This document shows positions 1-6,839 of a stretch of 64,000 nt of DNA, piece by piece (the first letter of the stretch is position 1; each line of letters starts with the position of its first letter). The notes beneath the pieces were generated by a model that was given only the letters and a program-made list of their open reading frames with translations, did not search any database and was not told where the DNA came from. The stretch is from Oscillospiraceae bacterium (GTDB lineage Bacteria; Bacillota; Clostridia; Oscillospirales; Ruminococcaceae). The position numbers and the translations under genes were made by a program. Location of the stretch: contig SVNC01000008.1 in the NCBI GenBank assembly GCA_015067025.1, forward strand, positions 62,001-126,000, read 5' to 3'.

Positions 1-72
1 CTCGGTCCTTAAATAGTCTGAAAGGCTGTCAAGGATATTTATATCGTCTTCTATTATAACTATTCTTTTCAC
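1..72 (-). CDS. Response regulator, N-terminal 24 codons only (partial)
   Basis: The reverse complement reads from a GTG start at 72 into the window edge and encodes the beginning of a receiver domain: a hydrophobic first strand (KRIVIIED) followed by the acidic DD pair typical of response regulators. A good GGTGGTGAT ribosome binding site lies just upstream of the GTG. It is divergent from the ABC transporter pair at 224-3144, the usual arrangement for a two-component system that controls a neighbouring export system. The output domain is outside the window, so its family cannot be named. Confidence 0.75.
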   Translation of the reverse strand, partial: MKRIVIIEDDINILDSLSDYLRTE

Positions 73-140
73 AAAATCACCACCCGTTTCTATATTAAAT
101 ATAGCACATTGAAATTCTGCGGTCAAGAAAATTTGCCTTT

Positions 141-156
141 GTGACTAAAGAGTCAC
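141..156. promoter_or_regulatory. Inverted repeat upstream of the ABC promoter, candidate operator
   Basis: GTGACT-AAAG-AGTCAC is a perfect 6-bp inverted repeat with a 4-bp spacer. It ends 10 bp upstream of the putative -35 box at 167. Its position between the divergent regulator and the transporter makes it a candidate binding site for that regulator; this is inference. Confidence 0.4.
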
Positions 157-166
157 CGAAAAGTCA

Positions 167-194
167 TTGAAATGAAATAAAAATGTGTTACAAT
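167..194 (+). promoter_or_regulatory. Promoter of the ABC transporter pair
   Basis: TTGAAA (167-172) and TACAAT (189-194) are separated by 16 bp. An overlapping TATAAT at 194-199 is an alternative -10 with less suitable spacing. The first gene starts at 224 behind an AAAGGGG ribosome binding site. Confidence 0.5.
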
Positions 195-223
195 ATAATC
201 AGAAAAAGAAAGGGGTACTTGTT

Positions 224-904
224 ATGGAAATCCTTAAAATTGAAAATCTCACAAAAATATACGGTAGCGGAGAAAATGCCGTTACTGCAATTGACAACGT
301 ATCATTTTCCGTTGATAAGGGACAGATGGTGGCGGTGATAGGTCCCAGTGGTTCGGGAAAATCTACACTGCTCCACGCTATCGGTGGAGTGGAAAAGCCT
401 ACTTCAGGCAGTATACTTGTAAGCGGAGAAGACGTGTATAAGAAGAACGATAAAAATCTTGCGGTATTCCGTCGCCGTCAGGTAGGGCTTATATATCAGT
501 TTTATAATCTTATCCCCGTTCTTACGGCTAAGGAGAATATCACTTTACCCGTCAGTATGGATGGCAGAAAGTCTGACGAAAAGAGACTTACCGAGCTTGC
601 CGCTCTTACAGGAATTGAAGACAAACTGAACTGTCTTCCTTCTCAGCTTTCGGGCGGCCAGCAGCAGAGAGTTTCCGTATGCCGTGCACTTTATTCATCT
701 CCTACGCTTCTGCTTGCCGATGAGCCAACGGGAAATCTTGACTCAAAGAACAGCAGAGAGATAGTTGCTTTACTTTGCAAAATGAATAAGGAATTAAAGC
801 AGACGACTATTCTTATTACCCACGATGAGGATATTGCTCTGCAATGCGACAGGATAATTGCCTTAGAGGATGGCAGGATAGTTCGTGACGAGGTGATAAG
901 ATGA
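224..904 (+). CDS. ABC transporter ATP-binding protein (MacB/LolD type)
   Basis: This 226-residue cytoplasmic ATPase would power the permease encoded immediately downstream. Visible motifs in order are Walker A (GPSGSGKST), a Q-loop region, the signature LSGGQQQR, Walker B followed by the D-loop (LLLADEPTGNLD) and the H-loop histidine in ITHD. The start at 224 is preferred over an in-frame ATG at 185 because AGAAAGGGG precedes it and the extra 13 residues look unlike coding sequence. The stop overlaps the permease start as ATGA, so the pair is translationally coupled. The family includes exporters of peptides, lipoproteins and antibiotics; the substrate cannot be read from sequence. Confidence 0.9.
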   Translation: MEILKIENLTKIYGSGENAVTAIDNVSFSVDKGQMVAVIGPSGSGKSTLLHAIGGVEKPTSGSILVSGEDVYKKNDKNLAVFRRRQVGLIYQFYNLIPVLTAKENITLPVSMDGRKSDEKRLTELAALTGIEDKLNCLPSQLSGGQQQRVSVCRALYSSPTLLLADEPTGNLDSKNSREIVALLCKMNKELKQTTILITHDEDIALQCDRIIALEDGRIVRDEVIR

Positions 905-3144
905 GCTTTGCATCAAAAATGGCACTGAGATACATAAAGGCACAGAAAAAGCACAGTGTTTTTATAACCCTTAGTATAGTGTCGGCGCTTACCTTTGTGA
1001 CGGTTATCTTTACGCTTTTCTCATCCTTTTATTCTTCAATGCTCAGTGCTGTAAAAAGTCAGAATCCCTGGCATATGTCAATTTACGATATAACACAGGA
1101 GGAAGCTGAAAAGGTAGCATCAGGTGATATGATAAGCGAGTATGAGTATTTTCCGGGTATGAATGACGAATACAAGGGAACGCTTGAAGTTCGTTTTTCT
1201 TCTGACGTATACGATCCTGAAACCTATATAAGAGAGCGTCTGAAAGAGCACTGTGACGACAGACATTTTGATGTGGGAATAAACGACGATCTGCTGAACT
1301 ATGAGCTTATCGGCATACACGCAAAGGCAACGCTGGTGAAAATAATAGCAATTGTTTACGTCTTTGTTCTGTTTATCATTTTCTGTGCAAGATTTGTAAT
1401 TGATACCGCCTTTGAGATATCTTCAAAGGAAAGAGAGGTGCAGTTCGGAATATTAGCTTCTCTCGGTGCGTCAAAAAAGCAGATAACACGAATACTTATC
1501 TGGCAGGGTACTTTTCTCTCTGTTATAGGTATACCCTTAGGACTGCTGCTCGGTATCGGTGCGGGTTATCTTATATATTCCCTTACAGCATCAGCAGGAA
1601 TAATTCAGATACTTACAGGAGCAGAAAAGGGAGTCGAGGTATTCTCTGCATCGCCTTTATTTATAGTAATTGCCGCAGTAACGGGCTTTGTATGGGTGTT
1701 ACTTTCTGCTTACGGAACGGGTAAAAGATTTTCAAAAAGATCCCCTATCCAGTCAATTAAGCAAAGCGGAAAAAAGATCTTTAAGGTGAAAAAGTCTCTT
1801 TTCTTCGGTAAAATATTCGGCTTTTCGGGAGATCTTGCGTCAAAAAATATCCGCAGAGAAAAAAAGAGTTTTGCGGTAACTGCTCTTGCACTTTCTATCT
1901 CCTTTACCGTAGTATCGTTGTTCGGAAGTCATATTGAAAGCTATAGCAGACGTCTGGAGCTTATGAAGCAGGAGCTGATGTTATCTCAGAATATTTCGGA
2001 TGACTATTCGGTTATGGGTTACTCAGTATCCGACGAAGGTAGATTTAAAAATATTGATATCAAAGAAGGCTACCGTCAAATCGAAAATTGTACCGATGAC
2101 GTTTATGTAACCGCCGTGCAGACTTGCTACAGTTATTTCGGTAAGAATGAATATCTGCTGAGGTCTGAACTGCCTCTTGATGAAGATTTTCGCCTCAGTG
2201 TAGCAGGTCGGGATATAATATTCAGTTTTGTCTTTATCAACAAACTGTATTATGATGAGATATTTGCCGCATCATCGGGTGTTGATTATGATACTCTTGT
2301 AAAGGAAAAGGGCTTTATCGTATGTGAGACGGAGCATGCCATAAACGGCTTTGAGGGTGTACCCCTGAAAATAGGCGATGACAGCGTTGTTATTGATATT
2401 GAAGCTTATGAGAATAAAGTTTTTGAAAACGCTGAGGTGAATTTTCTCGGTTCGGCAGAAAGTGTCCGTGGTTTCGCAACAAACGAGGTATACGTAACTC
2501 TTATCGGTGCTGAAGATTATTTTTACGAGCTTAACGGCGGTAGTGTTATCAGCTGTGATTCTTATGGTGGCGGTGCTACATATATGATGGGACTTCCGAG
2601 GAATGACGGAAGAACGCTTGAACAGATGGACAGTGAGATAAAATTGAGAAATGACGAACACAGCGAAATTTATATGAGAATAATGCATAATAATATAAAC
2701 AGCATAATACAAAACGAAAAGGAATATGCGTCACTGCTTGTACTTGTTATTTCCGTTATGGTGTTGGTTTCTCTGATAGCGGTAATAAATCAGGTCAATA
2801 TAATTTCAACGGGAGTTATAAATCGTCGAAGAGAATTAGCGTCACTTCGTGCTCTTGGCATGACTAAGGGTCAGCTTTTTAAAATGCTCACGCTTGAAAG
2901 CACAGGCTATGTGGCTGTAGCAACGCTGGTATCCGCTATAATATCCTCTGTGATAATTTTAATCTCTAATATCTCCATGGACAAGTTTTATCCTTACACG
3001 GTACCGATGTCTTTTGCTTTTTCTGTATCAGCTACGCTTATATGTGCTGTCATCGGTTTTGTAATAGGAATTGTGACTATAAGTATATGTACGTCGGATT
3101 TCAGTAAAAATTCCATAGCAGAGGAAATGAAAACCGTAGAATAA
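901..3144 (+). CDS. ABC transporter permease, FtsX/MacB-like
   Basis: A 747-residue membrane protein with the layout of a duplicated FtsX-type permease: an N-terminal helix at about 20-45, an FtsX block of three helices near residues 145-270, a second helix near 325-345, a large extracytoplasmic domain (about 350-600) and a final three-helix FtsX block ending near 740. It overlaps its ATPase by 4 bp. The tandem FtsX organisation and divergent two-component gene resemble antimicrobial-peptide resistance or stress exporters in Firmicutes, but the characteristic BceB layout of ten helices is not clear, so only the superfamily is assigned. Confidence 0.85.
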   Translation: MSFASKMALRYIKAQKKHSVFITLSIVSALTFVTVIFTLFSSFYSSMLSAVKSQNPWHMSIYDITQEEAEKVASGDMISEYEYFPGMNDEYKGTLEVRFSSDVYDPETYIRERLKEHCDDRHFDVGINDDLLNYELIGIHAKATLVKIIAIVYVFVLFIIFCARFVIDTAFEISSKEREVQFGILASLGASKKQITRILIWQGTFLSVIGIPLGLLLGIGAGYLIYSLTASAGIIQILTGAEKGVEVFSASPLFIVIAAVTGFVWVLLSAYGTGKRFSKRSPIQSIKQSGKKIFKVKKSLFFGKIFGFSGDLASKNIRREKKSFAVTALALSISFTVVSLFGSHIESYSRRLELMKQELMLSQNISDDYSVMGYSVSDEGRFKNIDIKEGYRQIENCTDDVYVTAVQTCYSYFGKNEYLLRSELPLDEDFRLSVAGRDIIFSFVFINKLYYDEIFAASSGVDYDTLVKEKGFIVCETEHAINGFEGVPLKIGDDSVVIDIEAYENKVFENAEVNFLGSAESVRGFATNEVYVTLIGAEDYFYELNGGSVISCDSYGGGATYMMGLPRNDGRTLEQMDSEIKLRNDEHSEIYMRIMHNNINSIIQNEKEYASLLVLVISVMVLVSLIAVINQVNIISTGVINRRRELASLRALGMTKGQLFKMLTLESTGYVAVATLVSAIISSVIILISNISMDKFYPYTVPMSFAFSVSATLICAVIGFVIGIVTISICTSDFSKNSIAEEMKTVE

Positions 3145-3204
3145 AGGACTTTCCGCTTTTTTCTCGGTATATGATAACACGCTGAAGAATAAAGGAGTGG
3201 TGTT

Positions 3205-3900
3205 ATGATATACGTAATGAGCGACCTGCACGGAGAATATGAAAAGTATATTAAAATGCTGGAGCTGATAGAGTTTTCGGACCAGGACGAGCTTTTTGTT
3301 CTCGGTGACACGGTCGATAGGGGAGAGAGACCTATTGATATCCTGCTTGATATGATGGAAAGACCCAACGTTTATCATCTTATGGGAAATCACGATTTGT
3401 TGGCTCTTGATATCCTTAAGGTTCTGGCAACGGATATCAGTGATGATAATTTAAACGTTCTTGATGAAAATCTTCTGGAAGAAATAAGCGAATGGATGCA
3501 GGAGGGCGGAGAGACTACCTTAAAGCAGTTTGCATTGCTTTCCAAAACGCAAAGGGCAGACGTTGTTGATTTTATGTCGGATTTCTCTTTGTTTGAAGCT
3601 ATTGACGTAGAGAATAAGACGTATATCCTCGTCCACGCAGGGCTTGGGAATTTCGCAAAGGATAAAAAGCTCAGTGAATATACACCCGACGAGCTTCTTT
3701 TCTGCCGAAGCAGACTTGATATGGAATATTATGATGACAAAAGCATATATATTGTTTCAGGACACACCCATACAATTGTTTTAGCGGGAACAAGCAAAAT
3801 AGTGACCATAGGCAACAACATCAAAATTGATTGCGGCGCGGCTTTTGGCGGCAGACTCGGATGTCTTTGTCTTGACACTATGGAAGAATTTTATATCTGA
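3205..3900 (+). CDS. Metallophosphoesterase (PPP-type serine/threonine phosphatase or ApaH-like)
   Basis: A 231-residue calcineurin-fold enzyme. The metal-binding signatures appear in order: DLHGE near the start (SDLHGEYEKY), GDTVDRG at about residue 35, MGNHD at about 60 and GHTHT at about 184, which together make the dimetal site of PPP phosphatases and diadenosine tetraphosphatases. The length fits the bacterial PrpA/PrpE/ApaH group. An AAAGGAGTGG ribosome binding site precedes the ATG. It stands alone between the ABC operon and the DUF4234 gene. Whether it acts on phosphoproteins or Ap4A is not decidable here. Confidence 0.85.
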   Translation: MIYVMSDLHGEYEKYIKMLELIEFSDQDELFVLGDTVDRGERPIDILLDMMERPNVYHLMGNHDLLALDILKVLATDISDDNLNVLDENLLEEISEWMQEGGETTLKQFALLSKTQRADVVDFMSDFSLFEAIDVENKTYILVHAGLGNFAKDKKLSEYTPDELLFCRSRLDMEYYDDKSIYIVSGHTHTIVLAGTSKIVTIGNNIKIDCGAAFGGRLGCLCLDTMEEFYI

Positions 3901-3926
3901 AATTTTTCATAAATATTCAAAAGCTA

Positions 3927-3955
3927 TTGACAAATACTGTAGATTGGTGTAGAAT
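3927..3955 (+). promoter_or_regulatory. Consensus sigma-A promoter of the DUF4234 gene
   Basis: TTGACA (3927-3932), a 17-bp spacer, then TAGAAT (3950-3955). It lies 33 bp upstream of the ATG at 3989, with TTGGAGG as the ribosome binding site. Confidence 0.75.
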
Positions 3956-3988
3956 AATGGAGAAATATATTTTTGGAGGTTTGCTATT

Positions 3989-4360
3989 ATGCAGAATATG
4001 CCTAACAACACAGCACCCGCTAACAACGGCGGCTACTATGTAGATCTCGTTAAGCTGGTTATTTTATGTATCGTAACTTGCGGTATCTACGAATTTTACT
4101 GGATCTATAAGGTAACAGAATTTACAAACCAGGATGGCGCTGAATATCGTAATCCTACAAATAAGCTTCTTTTATGCTTATTCGTACCTTTCTACTTCCT
4201 TTACTGGATCTATGTAACATGCAAGAAGATCGAAACAATCTCTGCACAGAGAGGCGTTCCCGCGAACGATGTTACAGTTCTCGCACTTGTATTCTATTTT
4301 GTATTCTCACCTGTTACAGTTGTTGTAATGCAGAATTCAATCAACAAGCTCAGCCAGTAA
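3989..4360 (+). CDS. DUF4234 family small membrane protein
   Basis: A 123-residue protein with a short polar N-terminus (MPNNTAPANNGG) and hydrophobic segments at about 17-37, 60-78 and 93-112. The motif of an aromatic-rich first helix (CGIYEFYWIYK) followed by a second (LYWIY) is typical of DUF4234. It is monocistronic, with a near-consensus promoter and a strong terminator. No function is known for this family, and none is suggested by the neighbours. Confidence 0.75.
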   Translation: MQNMPNNTAPANNGGYYVDLVKLVILCIVTCGIYEFYWIYKVTEFTNQDGAEYRNPTNKLLLCLFVPFYFLYWIYVTCKKIETISAQRGVPANDVTVLALVFYFVFSPVTVVVMQNSINKLSQ

Positions 4361-4378
4361 TTTAAAATCTACATAAAG

Positions 4379-4411
4379 ATCGTCGGAGTGAAAGCTCCGA
4401 CGATTTTTTTG
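4379..4411 (+). terminator. Rho-independent terminator
   Basis: A perfect 10-bp stem, ATCGTCGGAG (4379-4388) with CTCCGACGAT (4395-4404), a 6-nt loop and seven T residues. Confidence 0.9.
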
Positions 4412-4431
4412 TAAAATTTTTTAAATTCCAC

Positions 4432-4460
4432 TTGTGTTATCAAATTAAATATGGTATGAT
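4432..4460 (+). promoter_or_regulatory. Promoter of the sugar-sensor GGDEF gene
   Basis: TTGTGT (4432-4437), a 17-bp spacer and TATGAT (4455-4460), 32 bp upstream of the start codon at 4493. Confidence 0.55.
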
Positions 4461-4492
4461 ATACATAGCAATATTAAGAAAGGGAGGTGCTT

Positions 4493-6775
4493 ATGAAGAA
4501 TATTGCTTTATTCGTAGGCTTTCTCGATAACGAGTTTTCAATGGACGTTATGGAGGGGGCACGAATTGCCGCTAAGGAACTTGGTGTAAATCTTTTTATC
4601 ATTCCTGTAAGGCTTCTTATAGAGAATTATTCTGAGGCAGAACTTAACGTATACACATACCAGTATAATACGATGTTTTCCTATGTCGAGAAGGGGAATT
4701 TTGACGGTGTTATCGTGGAGACAGGGGTCGTTTGCAATGGTATGAGCGATGAAGACGTAAAGGAGCTTTTCGATTCCTTTGGTGTTCCTACAGTAAGTAT
4801 TGCCCGTAAGATAGAAGGATATCCAAATATCCGTTTCAATTGTAACGGTCTTCGTGAAGAAATAGAACATCTTATCCATCATCACGGCTGTAAAAGGATA
4901 GGCTTTATAGGCGGACCCAAAAATAATGGAGAAGCTATAGAGAGAATTGAGCTTTACAAGCGTACGCTTTTAGATAATGGTATAGAATTTGATAAAAAGC
5001 TTTGCGGTATGGGCAATTTCTCCGAATTCTGCGAAGACGAGGTAATAAGAGTAGTAGAGCAGAATGAAGGAAATATAGATGCATTATGCTTTGCCAATGA
5101 CAGAATGGTCATCGGCGGCTACTGGGCACTTCAGAAGCTTAATCTTGTACCCGGTAAGGATATAATGATAACCGGTTTTGACGATGCTCCTTCTGCCAGT
5201 GCAATGAATCCCCCTCTTACGACCGTACATTCAAATATACCTATGCTTGGAAGAAATGCGGTAAAGCAGTGCGTTGCACTGATAGACGGCAGGGCAAGTA
5301 ACGATATATTCATAGATACGTCTACAGTTATCCGCAGCTCCTGCGGTTGTCCGTCAAGAGCAAAGATAATCAGCGACAAGATATCTCAGGTAGGTGCACT
5401 TGAACAAATTACGGCTGAGGCACTTTGCAGTGATATACGCTCTTTCTTATTTGAAACGCTTAACCTTAACGATACGTTAAAAATAAGGATAAATGAAGTC
5501 GTTGACTCTTTTTACGGCCTTCTGACCGATATATCCACTCCCCATTTTGACAGCAAGGCTTACATAAACGAAATTTATGGTGCGTTATCCAAAATCGATT
5601 TTGAGACTGTTTCTTATGGTGAGCTGTCTTTTGCACTCACTCTTGTCAGAAAAAAGGCTTGTGCTATTGCTTATGATAAACAACAGGCAGACGATTTCTT
5701 CTATGATCTGCTTGACGTTATTTCTGACGGAGAATTTAACCGTGTGTATGACCTTAAGCAGAACTATCGAGATATGTCGCAGATCACAAGTGCTATAGTT
5801 TATGACGTTCTCGCTAATATAAACAATGAAGCGGCAAGCTATCAGTTTATCATAACCAACGTAAGAAGACATAATACTGACAGCAGTTTTCTTTTCATTC
5901 ACGATCTGCCCGTTGTATGTCAGAATATAAGAAAGTGGAAAAGACCGAGAAAGGAAAGACTCGTTTGCTATCAGGATGGAGATAAGGACGTTATTCCTAC
6001 TCACGAAATGCAGGAATACGATTCTGCAAACCTGTTCCGTTGCCCGTTACTGACGGAAGAGCCTCACGTGTTCGTAGCAAATCCGTTGTTTTATAATGAA
6101 GAGCATTATGGTATTCTTTTTGTTGAAAAGGAACAGTTTGATCACGCCTATTTTGAATGGGTAGTATTCAAGCAGATATGTTATGCTCTTAAAATGAAAC
6201 ATCTTATGGAAGAGCAGATGTCTATCCACGCTCAGCTTTCAAAGAATATGGAGCTTATCGAATCCTACAATGCAATGCTTGAGAAAAAGAGCGTAAGCGA
6301 CGAGCTTACGGGAATATACAACCGCAGAGGCTTTATCGAAAGAGTGACAGAACAGCTTAATGATCCTGCAAATCTTGGTAAGAGAGCAGTGATCGTTTAT
6401 GCGGATATGAATTATCTGAAGCTTGTAAACGACCGCTTTGGTCACGATGAGGGCGACTTTGCGATAAGGGGAGTAGCAAGCATACTTAAAAGCTGCTTCA
6501 GATCCAGCGACGTGGTTGCACGTTTCGGTGGCGATGAGTTTGCTGCCTTCGGCTTTATAAGAGGAAAGAACTTTGAAAATATTCTTCGCTCACGTATGAA
6601 AGAGTCAACCGATGAATTCAACGATACAAGCGGAAAGCCCTATCTTGTAACTGCAAGTATGGGTGTATACGAGTTTGTTTGCGATGAATGTACAAATCTT
6701 ACTGAATGTATGAATAAGGCTGACTCCGAACTTTATGAGGATAAAAAGAATAAACCCAAAACGATAATGAAATAA
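4493..6775 (+). CDS. LacI-type periplasmic-binding-protein domain fused to a GGDEF diguanylate cyclase
   Basis: A 760-residue protein with no signal peptide or membrane helix, so it is probably cytoplasmic. Residues about 3-275 form a type-1 periplasmic-binding-protein (LacI/GalR effector) domain that lacks the N-terminal DNA-binding helix-turn-helix; it ends in the SSCGC motif seen in this architecture. A helical middle region and a GAF-like stretch lead to a C-terminal GGDEF domain (about 598-757). The active-site motif GGDEF is intact, and RSSD five residues before it matches the inhibitory I-site RxxD. The expected reaction is synthesis of cyclic di-GMP from two GTP, controlled by a bound ligand. 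The ATG at 4493 follows AAGGGAGGTG. It is convergent with a cellulase, so a sugar ligand is an attractive inference. Confidence 0.85.
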   Translation: MKNIALFVGFLDNEFSMDVMEGARIAAKELGVNLFIIPVRLLIENYSEAELNVYTYQYNTMFSYVEKGNFDGVIVETGVVCNGMSDEDVKELFDSFGVPTVSIARKIEGYPNIRFNCNGLREEIEHLIHHHGCKRIGFIGGPKNNGEAIERIELYKRTLLDNGIEFDKKLCGMGNFSEFCEDEVIRVVEQNEGNIDALCFANDRMVIGGYWALQKLNLVPGKDIMITGFDDAPSASAMNPPLTTVHSNIPMLGRNAVKQCVALIDGRASNDIFIDTSTVIRSSCGCPSRAKIISDKISQVGALEQITAEALCSDIRSFLFETLNLNDTLKIRINEVVDSFYGLLTDISTPHFDSKAYINEIYGALSKIDFETVSYGELSFALTLVRKKACAIAYDKQQADDFFYDLLDVISDGEFNRVYDLKQNYRDMSQITSAIVYDVLANINNEAASYQFIITNVRRHNTDSSFLFIHDLPVVCQNIRKWKRPRKERLVCYQDGDKDVIPTHEMQEYDSANLFRCPLLTEEPHVFVANPLFYNEEHYGILFVEKEQFDHAYFEWVVFKQICYALKMKHLMEEQMSIHAQLSKNMELIESYNAMLEKKSVSDELTGIYNRRGFIERVTEQLNDPANLGKRAVIVYADMNYLKLVNDRFGHDEGDFAIRGVASILKSCFRSSDVVARFGGDEFAAFGFIRGKNFENILRSRMKESTDEFNDTSGKPYLVTASMGVYEFVCDECTNLTECMNKADSELYEDKKNKPKTIMK

Positions 6776-6781
6776 TAAATT

Positions 6782-6821
6782 AAACAGGACGAACAGCTTT
6801 TTGCAGTTCGTCCTGTTTTTT
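6782..6821. terminator. Bidirectional terminator between convergent genes
   Basis: A 13-bp perfect stem, AAACAGGACGAAC (6782-6794) with its complement at 6806-6818, flanked by T residues downstream and A residues upstream. It can end both the GGDEF gene and the minus-strand cellulase. Confidence 0.85.
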
Positions 6822-6839
6822 ATATGAAGGGTGTGAGGA

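Noticed and set aside
2272-2712. 146-codon open frame antisense to the ABC permease
   Set aside because: It lies entirely within a well-supported gene, has no ribosome binding site and reads as a composition shadow.
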